Assembly (NCBI GenBank): GCA_910822395.1
Contig: OU365335.1
Span: 620,001-684,000 of the forward strand
Reading direction: 5' to 3'
Source of the DNA: Pseudoclavibacter triregionum
Lineage (GTDB): Bacteria > Actinomycetota > Actinomycetes > Actinomycetales > Microbacteriaceae
DNA length: 64,000 nt
Made by a program: the position numbers and the translations under genes. Below the pieces are notes generated by a model that was not told the origin of the DNA, did not search any database, and saw only the letters and a list, made by a program, of their open reading frames with translations. Shown one piece after another: positions 50,990 to 59,923 of the stretch. The first letter of the stretch is position 1. Each line of letters begins with the position of its first letter.

Positions 50990-50995
50990 TATCCT
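50990..50995 (+). promoter_or_regulatory. -10 element (TATCCT), leaderless start of purD
   Basis: TATCCT lies six bases before the purD GTG, leaving no room for a leader. It is the clearest leaderless promoter in the window. Confidence 0.6.
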
Positions 50996-51001
50996 GCGAG
51001 G

Positions 51002-52369
51002 GTGAAGATCCTCGTCCTCGGCTCCGGTGCCCGCGAACACGCCCTCGTCGCCGCCCTCGCGGCGGAGGGCCGCCACGACCTCATCTGCGCCCCGGGCAAC
51101 CCGGGCATCGCGCAGTCCGCCGCGACGATCCGCATCGACGCGAACAAGCCCGACCTCGTGGGCGACTTCGCCGAGGAGGAGCGCGTCGACCTCGTCGTCG
51201 TCGGCCCCGAGGCCCCGCTCGTCGCGGGCGTCGCCGACGAGCTGCGCCGCCGCGGCATCCCCGTCTTCGGCCCGAACCAGGCCGCCGCCCGCCTCGAGGG
51301 CTCGAAGACCTTCGCGAAGGAGGTCATGGAGGCCGCGGGCGTCCCGACCGGCGTCGCGCGCCTCTGCGCGACCCGCGAGGAGGCCGAGGCCGCGCTCGAC
51401 GTCTTCGGCGCCCCCTACGTCGTGAAGGCCGACGGCCTCGCCTCGGGCAAGGGCGTGCTCGTCACGAGCGACCGCGACGCCGCGCTCGTCCACGCCGACA
51501 CCTGGCTGCCCGCCGGCCCCGTGCTCATCGAGGAGTTCCTCGACGGCCGCGAGGTCTCGCAGTTCGTCATCACCGACGGCGAGACGTGCCGCGCGCTCCC
51601 GCCCGCCCAGGACTTCAAGCGCCTCCTCGACGGCGACGAGGGCCCGAACACGGGCGGCATGGGCGCGTACACGCCCGTCCCCTTCCTCGACGCGGCCTAC
51701 GGCTCGCAGGCGGCCTTCTCCGAGGAGGTCGTCCGCGCCGTCGCGCAGCCGGTCATCGACGAGCTGCGCCGCCGCGGCGAGCCGTTCCAGGGCGTGCTCT
51801 ACTGCGGCCTCATCGTGACGGCGCGGGGCATCCGCGTCATCGAGTTCAACGCGCGCTTCGGCGACCCCGAGACGCAGGTCGTCCTCCCCCGCCTCGCGAT
51901 GCCGCTCTCGGAGCTGCTGCTCGCCTCGGCGAACGGCACGCTCGCGAGCGCCCCGCAGCCGCTGCCGCTGCGGCCCGAGTCGGCCGTGACGCTCGTGCTC
52001 GCGAGCGAGGGGTACCCGGATGCCCTCCAGACGGGCCGTCCGCTCTCCGGGCTCGACGAGGCCGCGCAGGTCGAGGGCGCCTCGGTGCTCCACGCCGCGA
52101 CCGGCGACGCCGGCGAGGGCGAGGGCCTGCGCGCCACGGGCGGCCGCGTGCTCAACGTCGTCGCGCTCGGCGCGGACCTCGCGGAGGCCCGCTCGCGCGC
52201 CTACGAGGCGATGGGCCGCATCGGCCTCGAGGGGGGCCAGGTGCGCCGCGACATCGCGGAGGCGGCCGCGGCCGAGCAGGCGGAGCAGACGCGGGAGGCG
52301 CACGCGCCGACGCCGACGCTGCAGCTCCCGACGCAGCCTGACGCGACGCAGCAGGGCTCGGCCCAGTGA
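51002..52369 (+). CDS. purD: Phosphoribosylamine-glycine ligase PurD (GAR synthetase)
   Basis: The 455-residue ATP-grasp enzyme of purine step 2 joins glycine to phosphoribosylamine. It starts VKILVLGSGAREHAL and shows GPEAPLVAG, APYVVKADGLASGKGV (ATP-binding), GPNTGGMGAYTPVP and EFNARFGDPETQV. The tail after about residue 425 is Gln/Ala/Thr-rich and not conserved. The GTG start at 51002 is six bases behind a -10 element. The stop overlaps the purC start by four bases, so the two are translated together. Confidence 0.97.
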   Translation: MKILVLGSGAREHALVAALAAEGRHDLICAPGNPGIAQSAATIRIDANKPDLVGDFAEEERVDLVVVGPEAPLVAGVADELRRRGIPVFGPNQAAARLEGSKTFAKEVMEAAGVPTGVARLCATREEAEAALDVFGAPYVVKADGLASGKGVLVTSDRDAALVHADTWLPAGPVLIEEFLDGREVSQFVITDGETCRALPPAQDFKRLLDGDEGPNTGGMGAYTPVPFLDAAYGSQAAFSEEVVRAVAQPVIDELRRRGEPFQGVLYCGLIVTARGIRVIEFNARFGDPETQVVLPRLAMPLSELLLASANGTLASAPQPLPLRPESAVTLVLASEGYPDALQTGRPLSGLDEAAQVEGASVLHAATGDAGEGEGLRATGGRVLNVVALGADLAEARSRAYEAMGRIGLEGGQVRRDIAEAAAAEQAEQTREAHAPTPTLQLPTQPDATQQGSAQ

Positions 52370-53274
52370 GCTTCGGCCGCAGCGCCCAGACCGGCGACGT
52401 CGCGCCCGAGCTCCCCGGCTGGCGCCACGTCTACACGGGCAAGGTCCGCGAGGTGTACGAGTCGGCCGACGACCCGGGCATCCTGCTCATCGTCGCGAGC
52501 GACCGCGTGAGCGCCTTCGACCACATCCTCTCCCCCGCCATCCCGGGCAAGGGCGCGATGCTCACGCGCCTCACGCGGCACTGGGTCGGCGAGCTGGGCC
52601 TCCCGAGCCACCTCCGCGAGCCGGATGGCTGGGACGCCGGGCTCCCCGAGGAGCTCGCGGCCCGCTCGATGCGCGTCGCGCGCCTCGAGATGCTCCCGAT
52701 CGAGTGCGTCGTGCGCGGCTACCTCACCGGCTCCGGCTGGAAGGAGTACCGGGCGTCCGGCACGGTGTGCGGGATCGCCCTCCCCGAGGGCCTCTCGGAC
52801 GGCGACCGGCTCCCCGAGCCGATCTACACGCCGGCGTTCAAGGCCGAGCAGGGCGACCACGACGAGAACATCAGCTACGAGCGCTCCGTCGAGCTCGTCG
52901 GCGAGGAAGCCGCGCGCGCGCTGCGGGATCGCTCGCTCGAGCTCTACCGCCGCGCAGCGGCGATCGCGGAGGCGAAGGGCGTCATCCTCGCCGACACGAA
53001 GCTCGAGTGGGGGCGCGACCGGGAGACCGGCGAGATCACGCTCGGCGACGAGGTGCTCACGAGCGACTCGTCCCGCTACTGGGACGGCGCCGCCTACGCC
53101 GACGAGACGCTCCCGCTCGCGAAGCGCCTCGCCTCCTTCGACAAGCAGATCGTGCGCGACTGGCTCTCGGCGAACTGGGACGGCGAGGGCACCCCGCCCG
53201 AGCTCCCCGCGGAGATCGTCGCGACGACGCAGGCGCGCTACCGCGAGCTCTTCACCCGCCTCGGCATCGCGTAG
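52366..53274 (+). CDS. purC: Phosphoribosylaminoimidazole-succinocarboxamide synthase PurC
   Basis: This 302-residue SAICAR synthetase (purine step 7) condenses CAIR with aspartate using ATP. Motifs are HVYTGKVREVYES, IVASDRVSAFDHIL, PIECVVRGYLTGSGWKEY, DHDENISYERSVELVG and GVILADTKLEWG. The start GTG overlaps the purD stop (GTGA). It is about 60 residues longer than the short Bacillus form and resembles the longer yeast-like group. A perfect 29-bp hairpin follows 27 bases after the stop. Confidence 0.97.
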   Translation: MSFGRSAQTGDVAPELPGWRHVYTGKVREVYESADDPGILLIVASDRVSAFDHILSPAIPGKGAMLTRLTRHWVGELGLPSHLREPDGWDAGLPEELAARSMRVARLEMLPIECVVRGYLTGSGWKEYRASGTVCGIALPEGLSDGDRLPEPIYTPAFKAEQGDHDENISYERSVELVGEEAARALRDRSLELYRRAAAIAEAKGVILADTKLEWGRDRETGEITLGDEVLTSDSSRYWDGAAYADETLPLAKRLASFDKQIVRDWLSANWDGEGTPPELPAEIVATTQARYRELFTRLGIA

Positions 53275-53300
53275 CGGGGCGCTCGCGCCCCGCGCTTCAC

Positions 53301-53359
53301 CAAACTGGGCCCAAGTTGCTGTTCGGGAGGCTCCCGAACAGCAACTTGGGCCCAGTTTG
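53301..53359. terminator. Family-C hairpin, perfect 29-bp arms
   Basis: Arms 53301-53329 and 53331-53359 are perfectly complementary with a single central base, so only a few central pairs would open as loop. It lies between the convergent purC and AI-2E-family transporter genes and can terminate both. The arm core CCCAAGTTGCTGTTCGGGAG recurs at 56620. Confidence 0.8.
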
Positions 53360-53392
53360 CGTGCGCGTGGAGCGCGTGGAGCGGGGCGGGGG

Positions 53393-54787
53393 CTAGGCGC
53401 CGGTGCGCTCCTCCTGCTCGGTCTCGAGCGCGAGCTCGCCGAGGGGCTCGTTCCACGCCTTCACGAGCGCCCACGCGACGGCCGCGATGGGGACCGAGAG
53501 GAGCGTCCCGATGATGCCGCCGAGCACCGTGCCGACCGTGAGCGCGAGGAGCACGACGAGCTCGTGGAGCTTCAGCGAGCGGCCGAGCACGAGCGGCGAG
53601 AGGAGGTTGCCCTCGAGCTGGTTCACGAGCAGCACGATGCCCACGACGATGATCGCCGCGGTCGGCCCGTTCGTGACGAGCGTGACGAGCGCCGCGATGG
53701 CGCCCGCGAGCGCTGCCCCGACGACGGGGATGAACGCGCAGATGAAGACGACCATGGCGAGCGGGAAGGCGAGCGGGACGCCGACGATCCACAGCCCGAT
53801 GCCGATGAACACCGCGTCGACGAGGGCGACGATGACCGTGCCGCGCACGTAGCCGCCCATGACCGCGACGGCGCGGCGGCCCATGAGCTCGAGGCGAGCC
53901 CGGCGGGCGCCGGAGGCCCCGGCGAGCGCGAAGCGCCAGATCGAGGGCCCGTCCTTCATGAAGAAGAAGAGCACGACGACGAAGAGCACGGCGCTCGTCG
54001 CGAGGTTCGCGGCGGTCGAGAAGCCCGCGCCGAGGCCGGACGCCGCGGCGCCGCCGGCCTCCTTCGTGAAGACCATCGCCTTCACCTGCTCGATCCAGGC
54101 GTCGATCTGCGGGCCGTCGATCGCGATGCCGAAGGTCGAGGAGACCCACGCCGTGAGCGACTGGACGCCCTCCGAGGCATGCTGCGCGAGCGAGTCCCAC
54201 TGTCCGCGCACGAGCACGACGACGAGCGCGATCGCCCCGCCGAGGAGGAGCAGCACGCCGCCGAGGACGGCGAAGGTCGCGAGCATCGGGGGCCAGCGGC
54301 GGCTCGTGAGGGCGCGGATGAGCGGCCACGTCGCCGAGGCGACGATGAGCGCGAGGAGGACGGGGATGACGACGATCGAGACCTGCGTGAGCAGGAAGAT
54401 GAGGGCGGCGGCGAGCACGCCGATGAGGAGGATCTGCAGCGAGCGCAGCGCGGTGCGGCCGAGGGCGTCCGTCCAGAGCAGGCCGACGGCGGCGGGGCGG
54501 CGGCCGCGGCCCTCGTCGACGGCGGCGTTCTCCTCGGCGGCCGCGGCGGCGACGAGATCGTGGGAGGCGCGGGCGGCGAGCGCCGGGGCGGCGGCCGAGC
54601 GCGCGGCGGTGGAGGCGGCGGAGGCCGGGGAGGTCGACGCGGCGGACGAGTCGGCGCCCGCGGGTCCCGTGACGGCGGGCCGGGCGGCGAGCTCGGCGGT
54701 CTCGGGGGTCGGCGCGAGGGGATCCGTCGCCCGCTTCGGCGCCTCGTCGGCGCTCGTGATCTGGCCGAGGCCGAAGGGCAGCTTCAT
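53393..54787 (-). CDS. AI-2E family transporter (PerM/YtrG type)
   Basis: A 464-residue membrane protein with an Ala-rich cytoplasmic N-terminus of about 100 residues, about eight helices and the conserved C-terminal half. The latter shows VFICAFIPVVGAALAGAIAALVTLV, LVNQLEGNLLSPLVLGRSLKLHELVVLLAL and GTVLGGIIGTLLSVPIAAV. The family was named for autoinducer-2 export, but many members do other jobs (for example Na+/H+ exchange), so the substrate is open. The ATG at 54787 follows TAGGAG, and a -10-like TATCCT lies at 54819-54824. Confidence 0.9.
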   Translation of the reverse strand: MKLPFGLGQITSADEAPKRATDPLAPTPETAELAARPAVTGPAGADSSAASTSPASAASTAARSAAAPALAARASHDLVAAAAAEENAAVDEGRGRRPAAVGLLWTDALGRTALRSLQILLIGVLAAALIFLLTQVSIVVIPVLLALIVASATWPLIRALTSRRWPPMLATFAVLGGVLLLLGGAIALVVVLVRGQWDSLAQHASEGVQSLTAWVSSTFGIAIDGPQIDAWIEQVKAMVFTKEAGGAAASGLGAGFSTAANLATSAVLFVVVLFFFMKDGPSIWRFALAGASGARRARLELMGRRAVAVMGGYVRGTVIVALVDAVFIGIGLWIVGVPLAFPLAMVVFICAFIPVVGAALAGAIAALVTLVTNGPTAAIIVVGIVLLVNQLEGNLLSPLVLGRSLKLHELVVLLALTVGTVLGGIIGTLLSVPIAAVAWALVKAWNEPLGELALETEQEERTGA

Positions 54788-54818
54788 GTCCGGGGTCTCC
54801 TAGGTCGAGGGCCGGGCC

Positions 54819-54844
54819 AGGATAGCCGCGCGGCTCGGTAGACT
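54819..54844. promoter_or_regulatory. Divergent -10 elements for the transporter and purSQ
   Basis: TATCCT on the minus strand (54819-54824) points to the AI-2E-family gene, and TAGACT on the plus strand (54839-54844) points to purS. The two starts are only 15 bases apart, so polymerases would compete. The purS leader would be about 33 bases, with AGGAG before the ATG. Confidence 0.5.
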
Positions 54845-54882
54845 GGCCCGAGCCGTCCGCCCTCGCACCGCAGGAGCCCTCC

Positions 54883-55281
54883 ATGCCGAAGATCGTCGTC
54901 CAGGTCATGCCCAAGCAGGAGCTGCTCGACCCGCAGGGCAAGGCCGTCGCCGGCGCCCTCCACCGCCTCGGCAAGGGCCACTTCGACGACGTCCGCGTCG
55001 GCAAGCGCTTCGAGATCTCCACCGACCGCGAGATCTCGCAGGAGCTCATGGAGGAGGTCGCGCAGATCGCCGACGACCTCCTCGCGAACGGCGTCATCGA
55101 GGACGTCATCTCGATCGACGTGCTCCCGGAGGACGCCGAGGACCTCGTCGACCTCGGCGACGAGCAGGACGCCGACGACGAGACGACGATCCCCCTCGAC
55201 GCCTCGACCGACGCGCAGGCCCACCTCGACGAGCAGGCGCAGGCACCGCAGGCCGCCGCCGAGCACGGAGCGCAGGCCTGA
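54883..55281 (+). CDS. purS: Phosphoribosylformylglycinamidine synthase subunit PurS
   Basis: PurS is the small subunit that bridges PurL and PurQ in FGAM synthase (purine step 4). The first 85 of 132 residues form the usual domain ([46 protein letters not shown]). The rest is an acidic Gln/Ala tail not normally present (PurS is commonly about 80-85 residues). AGGAG precedes the ATG. The purQ start overlaps the stop (TGATG). Confidence 0.95.
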   Translation: MPKIVVQVMPKQELLDPQGKAVAGALHRLGKGHFDDVRVGKRFEISTDREISQELMEEVAQIADDLLANGVIEDVISIDVLPEDAEDLVDLGDEQDADDETTIPLDASTDAQAHLDEQAQAPQAAAEHGAQA

Positions 55282-55979
55282 TGCGCGTCGGCGTCATCAC
55301 CTTCCCCGGCTCGCTCGACGACCGCGACGCGCAGCGCGCCGTCCGCCTCGCCGGCGGCGAGCCCGTCGCCCTCTGGCACGGGAACCACGACCTCGAGGGC
55401 GTCGAGGCGGTCATCCTGCCCGGCGGCTTCTCGTACGGCGACTACCTCCGCTGCGGCGCGATCGCGAGCCGCTCGCCGATCATGCGCGAGGTCGTCGACG
55501 CCGCGAACGCGGGCATGCCCGTGCTCGGTATCTGCAACGGCTTCCAGATGCTCACCGAGGCGCACCTGCTGCCCGGCGGGCTCATCCGCAACGACCACGG
55601 CCGCTTCGTGTGCCGCGACCAGCGCCTCCGCGTCGAGAACGCGTCGACGGCGTGGACCGGCGCCTACGAGGAGGGCGAGGAGATCGTCATCCCGCTCAAG
55701 AACGGCGAGGGCGGCTTCATCGCCGACGACGAGACGCTCGCTCGCATCGAGGGCGAGGGCCAGGTCGCGTTCCGCTACCTCGAGGTGAACCCGAACGGCT
55801 CGCGCAACGACATCGCGGGCCTCACGAACGAGCGCGGCAACGTCGTCGGCCTCATGCCGCACCCCGAGCACGCGGTCGAGCCGGGCTTCGGACCGGACAC
55901 CGACCGCCGCATGAAGTCGGGCGTCGACGGCCTCGGCATGTTCGCGAGCGTGCTCCAGTCGCTCGTCGGCCGCGCGTAG
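55281..55979 (+). CDS. purQ: Phosphoribosylformylglycinamidine synthase subunit PurQ (glutaminase)
   Basis: A 232-residue class I glutamine amidotransferase that supplies ammonia to PurL. It has [17 protein letters not shown], the nucleophile elbow [13 protein letters not shown] with the catalytic cysteine near residue 87, and the His-Glu pair in [14 protein letters not shown]. The start overlaps the purS stop. A DUF3817 gene follows 16 bases later and is probably co-transcribed. Confidence 0.97.
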   Translation: MRVGVITFPGSLDDRDAQRAVRLAGGEPVALWHGNHDLEGVEAVILPGGFSYGDYLRCGAIASRSPIMREVVDAANAGMPVLGICNGFQMLTEAHLLPGGLIRNDHGRFVCRDQRLRVENASTAWTGAYEEGEEIVIPLKNGEGGFIADDETLARIEGEGQVAFRYLEVNPNGSRNDIAGLTNERGNVVGLMPHPEHAVEPGFGPDTDRRMKSGVDGLGMFASVLQSLVGRA

Positions 55980-55995
55980 CGCGCGCCCGCACCCC

Positions 55996-56592
55996 GTGAC
56001 CCCCAAGCGCCTCCTCCGCCTCGCCTCGACCGCCGAGGCGATCACCTGGGCGCTCCTGCTCGCCGGCATGTGGCTCAAGTACGGGCCGGCGCAGAACGGG
56101 CTCGGCGTCGCGATCGCCGGATCGCTGCACGGCGCCGCCTTCCTCGCGTACCTCTTCGTCGGCTTCATCGTGGGGACGAATCAGCGGTTCCGGTGGCGCG
56201 AGCTCATCCTCGGCGGGCTCTCCTCGATCGCGCCGTTCGCGACGATCCCCTACGACCGCTGGGTCGAGCGCCGGGGCCTGCTCGAGGGCGACTGGCGCCG
56301 CGCGAGCGTCGACTTCGGGGCGGCGGATGACGTCGCCGACGCGCACGATCACGACTCGGCCCCGATGCCCCGCGCGACCGCCCCGACCGCCCCGACCGCC
56401 GGGCCCGGGGGCACGGGCGCCGCGGGCGACTCCGCGAGCGCCGCTCCCGCCATCCGCCGCACGGCCCCGCTCGACCGCTTCCTCCCGGTCGTCACGTGGT
56501 CGCGGTACCACCCCTTCACGCTCGGCAGCATGCTCCTCATGGTCGCCGCGCTCATCCTCACGAGCGCCCTCGAGTCGCAGCTCGGCGCCTAG
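55996..56592 (+). CDS. DUF3817 family membrane protein with internal insertion
   Basis: The 198-residue protein has the DUF3817 features LLRLASTAEAITWALLLAGMWLKYG, SLHGAAFLAYLFVGFIVG and LGGLSSIAPFATIPYDRWVERRGLL in three helices. A low-complexity Pro/Ala/Asp stretch of about 55 residues and a last helix (TLGSMLLMVAALILTSAL) follow. Function is unknown; family members occur widely in actinobacteria. The GTG start at 55996 sits 16 bases after purQ. The DUF call is good; any link to purine synthesis is only positional. Confidence 0.85.
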   Translation: MTPKRLLRLASTAEAITWALLLAGMWLKYGPAQNGLGVAIAGSLHGAAFLAYLFVGFIVGTNQRFRWRELILGGLSSIAPFATIPYDRWVERRGLLEGDWRRASVDFGAADDVADAHDHDSAPMPRATAPTAPTAGPGGTGAAGDSASAAPAIRRTAPLDRFLPVVTWSRYHPFTLGSMLLMVAALILTSALESQLGA

Positions 56593-56619
56593 CGCCCGCC
56601 CGCCCACCCGCCCGCCCAC

Positions 56620-56668
56620 TGGCCCCAAGTTGCTGTTCGGGAGCCTCCCGAACAGCAACTTGGGGCCA
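56620..56668. terminator. Family-C hairpin, perfect 24-bp arms
   Basis: Arms 56620-56643 and 56645-56668 are perfectly complementary with one central base. It shares CCCCAAGTTGCTGTTCGGGAG with the hairpin at 53301 (identical over about 21 bases). It follows DUF3817 and precedes the purL promoter, which fits a terminator. Confidence 0.8.
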
Positions 56669-56746
56669 CTCGGCGTCGGTGCGACGAGCAGGCGCCCGCG
56701 CCGCAGCCGGCTCCGGGCCCGCGCCGGGGCCGCTCCGCCGCGCCGG

Positions 56747-56752
56747 TAGGAT
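56747..56752 (+). promoter_or_regulatory. -10 element (TAGGAT) of purL
   Basis: TAGGAT lies 66 bases before the purL GTG. AGAAGGAG precedes the start, so this gene has a normal leader. Confidence 0.5.
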
Positions 56753-56818
56753 CGAAGGCGCCCCGCGCGCCGGATCCAGGCCGCGGCGGGCCCGCCGACG
56801 CCCCAGAAGGAGCCATCC

Positions 56819-59158
56819 GTGACGACGCAGCGCGCGACGCCCCGCCACCAGCCCGACACCGTCGAGCACGCGAAGGCCACGCCGGAGAAGCACCAGCCGT
56901 ACGACGCGCTCGGCCTCAAGGATGACGAGTACGCGAAGATCGTCGAGATCCTCGGCCGCCGCCCCACCTCGGGCGAGCTCGCCATGTACTCCGTCATGTG
57001 GTCGGAGCACTGCTCGTACAAGTCGTCGAAGGTGCACCTGCGCCAGTTCGGCCAGAAGGTCAACGAGAAGATGCGCGAGCGCCTCATCGTGGGCATGGGC
57101 GAGAACGCGGGGGTCATCGACGCGGGCGACGGATGGGCCGTGACCTTCAAGGTCGAGTCGCACAACCACCCGTCGTACATCGAGCCCTTCCAGGGCGCCG
57201 CGACCGGCGTCGGCGGCATCGTCCGCGACATCATCTCGATGGGCGCGCGCCCGGTCGCCGTCATGGACGCCCTCCGCTTCGGCGCGATCGACGACCCCGA
57301 CACGGCCCGCGTCGTCCACGGCGTCGTCTCCGGCATCTCGTTCTACGGCAACTGCCTCGGCCTTCCGAACATCGGCGGCGAGACCTGGTTCGACCCCTGC
57401 TACCAGGCGAACCCGCTCGTGAACGCCCTCGCCGTCGGCGTGCTCAAGCACGAGGACCTCCACCTCGCGAACGCGAAGGGCGCCGGCAACAAGGTCGTCC
57501 TCTTCGGCGCCCGCACGGGCGGCGACGGCATCGGCGGCGCCTCGATCCTCGCCTCCGACTCCTTCGACGACGGCGGCCCCGCGAAGCGCCCCGCCGTGCA
57601 GGTCGGCGACCCGTTCGCCGAGAAGGTGCTCATCGAGTGCTGCCTCGAGCTCTTCCGCGAGGGCGTCGTCGAGGGCATCCAGGACCTCGGCGCCGCCGGC
57701 ATCTCCTGCGCGACGAGCGAGCTCGCCGCCGCGGGCGACGGCGGCATGGAGATCGACCTCGACTCGGTGCTCCTGCGCGACCCGACGCTCACGGCCGAGG
57801 AGATCCTCATGTCGGAGTCGCAGGAGCGCATGATGGCGATCGTGCGCCCCGAGCAGCTCGAGGCCTTCCTCGCGATCACCGCGAAGTGGGAGGTCGAGAC
57901 GAGCGTGCTCGGCGAGGTCACCGACACGGGGCGCCTGCGCGTCTCGTGGCAGGGCGAGCTCATCGTCGACGTCGACCCGCGCACCGTCGCGATCGACGGC
58001 CCCGTCTACGAGCGCCCCTACGCGCGCCCGGAGTGGCAGGACGCGCTCCAGGCCGACTCCGCCGCAAACCTCCCCCGCCCCGCCGGCGGCGACGAGCTCC
58101 GCGAGCAGGCGCTGCGCCTTCTCGGCTCGCCGAACCTGGCCGACCCGCGCTGGATCACCGACCAGTACGACCGCTACGTGCTCGGCAACACCGCCTTCGC
58201 CGCGCCCGAGGACGCCGGCGTCGTCCGCATCGACGACTCCACCTCGCGCGGCTTCGCCGTCTCGCTCGACTGCAACGCCCGCTACGCGCAGCTCGACCCC
58301 TCGGAGGGCTCGAGGCTCGCGCTCGCCGAGGCGTACCGCAACGTCGCCGCGACGGGCGCCGTGCCGGCCGCCGTCTCGGACTGCCTGAACTTCGGCTCGC
58401 CCGAGAACCCGGACGTCATGTGGCAGTTCCAGCAGGCCGTCGAAGGGCTCGCGGACGCCTGCCTCGAGCTCCAGATCCCGGTCACGGGCGGCAACGTCTC
58501 GTTCTACAACCAGACGGGCGACACCCCGATCCACCCGACGCCCGTCGTCGCCGTGCTCGGCCTCATCGACGACGTCGCGGGCCGCGTGCCCTCCGGGTGG
58601 CAGGACGAGGGCCAGAACCTCTACCTCCTCGGCGAGACGGCGCTCGAGCTCGACGGATCGGCGTGGGCCGATGTCATCCACGGCCACCTCGGCGGCCGTC
58701 CCCCGAAGCTCGACCTGGCGCGAGAGCGCGAGCTCGCCGACCTCGTCGTCGGCGCCGCGAAGCAGGGCCTCCTCTCGGCCGCGCACGACCTCTCCGAGGG
58801 CGGCCTCTTCGCCGCGCTCGCCGAGGGCGTGACGCGCTTCGGCATCGGCGCCCGCGTCGTGCTCACGGAGCTGCGCGAGCGCGCCGGCATCGACGCGGCG
58901 ACGGCGCTCTTCTCTGAGTCGGCGGGCCGCATGCTCGTCGCCGTGCCGCACGAGGACGACGTCCGCTTCCAGGCCATGTGCGAGGCGCGCGGCTTCCCGA
59001 TGCTCCGCGTCGGCGTGACCGTCGGCACGGGCGAGGACGCCTCGCTCGAGGTGCAGGGCGAGTTCGAGGTCTCGGCCGCCGAGCTGCAGGCGGCGCGCGC
59101 CGCGACGCTGCCCTCGCGCTTCGGCGCGCTCGTGGGCAAGGGCGCGGACGCGGAGTAG
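56819..59158 (+). CDS. purL: Phosphoribosylformylglycinamidine synthase subunit PurL
   Basis: The 779-residue large subunit (small-type PurL) forms FGAM with PurS and PurQ. Motifs include [88 protein letters not shown] and ITGKW-like [13 protein letters not shown]. The second half-repeat has [13 protein letters not shown] and [12 protein letters not shown]. The GTG at 56819 follows AGAAGGAG by six bases. It is separated from purSQ-DUF3817 by a hairpin and has its own promoter. A terminator-like hairpin follows at 59179. Confidence 0.97.
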   Translation: MTTQRATPRHQPDTVEHAKATPEKHQPYDALGLKDDEYAKIVEILGRRPTSGELAMYSVMWSEHCSYKSSKVHLRQFGQKVNEKMRERLIVGMGENAGVIDAGDGWAVTFKVESHNHPSYIEPFQGAATGVGGIVRDIISMGARPVAVMDALRFGAIDDPDTARVVHGVVSGISFYGNCLGLPNIGGETWFDPCYQANPLVNALAVGVLKHEDLHLANAKGAGNKVVLFGARTGGDGIGGASILASDSFDDGGPAKRPAVQVGDPFAEKVLIECCLELFREGVVEGIQDLGAAGISCATSELAAAGDGGMEIDLDSVLLRDPTLTAEEILMSESQERMMAIVRPEQLEAFLAITAKWEVETSVLGEVTDTGRLRVSWQGELIVDVDPRTVAIDGPVYERPYARPEWQDALQADSAANLPRPAGGDELREQALRLLGSPNLADPRWITDQYDRYVLGNTAFAAPEDAGVVRIDDSTSRGFAVSLDCNARYAQLDPSEGSRLALAEAYRNVAATGAVPAAVSDCLNFGSPENPDVMWQFQQAVEGLADACLELQIPVTGGNVSFYNQTGDTPIHPTPVVAVLGLIDDVAGRVPSGWQDEGQNLYLLGETALELDGSAWADVIHGHLGGRPPKLDLARERELADLVVGAAKQGLLSAAHDLSEGGLFAALAEGVTRFGIGARVVLTELRERAGIDAATALFSESAGRMLVAVPHEDDVRFQAMCEARGFPMLRVGVTVGTGEDASLEVQGEFEVSAAELQAARAATLPSRFGALVGKGADAE

Positions 59159-59178
59159 TCCGCGCTCGGCCTCGGCCT

Positions 59179-59216
59179 GCGGAGGACCCCTCGGCGCCGG
59201 CCGGCGGGCCCTCCGC
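59179..59216. terminator. Hairpin between convergent purL and cinA-like genes
   Basis: GCGGAGGACCC (59179-59189) pairs with GGGCCCTCCGC (59206-59216) with one mismatch. The loop is itself GC-rich (GGCGCCGGCCGGC). It can terminate both genes. Confidence 0.55.
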
Positions 59217-59275
59217 CGTCCGGGCAGGATGCCCATGTCGGTCCTTCCGGCGCGGAAGCGCCTGCAGCGTCGGCC

Positions 59276-59806
59276 TCAGCTCCACGCGGACCGGTACTCG
59301 GCCATCCTGCCCTCAAGCAGCTCGAGCGCGGCCACGACCGTGCGGCGGACGACCTCGTCCGGCTCGCCCTCGAAGTTCCGGCGCTCGGTCGTCGTGCCGT
59401 CGGGGCCGGCGACGGCGAGGTGGACCGTGCCCGCGGGCTTCCCCTCCTCCGGTCCGGGCCCGCCCGCGCCCGTCGTGGAGACGGCGAAGTCGACGCCGAG
59501 GAGGCGGCGCGCGCCCTCGGCCATCTGGGCGGCGCAACGGGACGTCACGACGGGGCCCTCGTCGACGCCGAGCACCTCCTGCTTCACGCGGGTGTCATAG
59601 GCCACGACGGCGCCGGCGAACCAGTCGCCGGACCCCTCGCTCGCGCCGAGCCGGGTCGCGAGCTCGCCGCCCGTGAGCGACTCGGCCGTGGCGACCTGGA
59701 GGCGCGCCTCGGGCGCGGCGCCGTCGGGGAGGGCCAGCCTGCCGACCGCGGCGGCGAGCCGCTCGCTGCCGTCGCCGCGTCCGTCCGAGTCGTCGAGCTC
59801 AGGCAT
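59276..59806 (-). CDS. CinA C-terminal domain protein (PncC-type amidase)
   Basis: The 176-residue stand-alone CinA C-terminal domain shows VATAESLTGGELATRLGASEGSGDWFAGAVVAYDTRVKQEVLGV and STTGAGGPGPEEGKPAGTVHLAVAG. Members deamidate nicotinamide mononucleotide in pyridine-nucleotide salvage. The usual TGxAGPxG motif reads TGAGGPG here, a mild variation. About 15 acidic residues precede the conserved domain. It converges with purL. Confidence 0.88.
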   Translation of the reverse strand: MPELDDSDGRGDGSERLAAAVGRLALPDGAAPEARLQVATAESLTGGELATRLGASEGSGDWFAGAVVAYDTRVKQEVLGVDEGPVVTSRCAAQMAEGARRLLGVDFAVSTTGAGGPGPEEGKPAGTVHLAVAGPDGTTTERRNFEGEPDEVVRRTVVAALELLEGRMAEYRSAWS

Positions 59807-59923
59807 CGCACCTCCCTGCCCCGGCAGGCGGAATCCTGCGCGGATCAGGACCTTCTCGCACGCGCTGCCGGGAGCGTCCTCCCAGCGGCGGCTCCAGGGT
59901 GCCAGCGGCGGCTCCGGGGCGCG

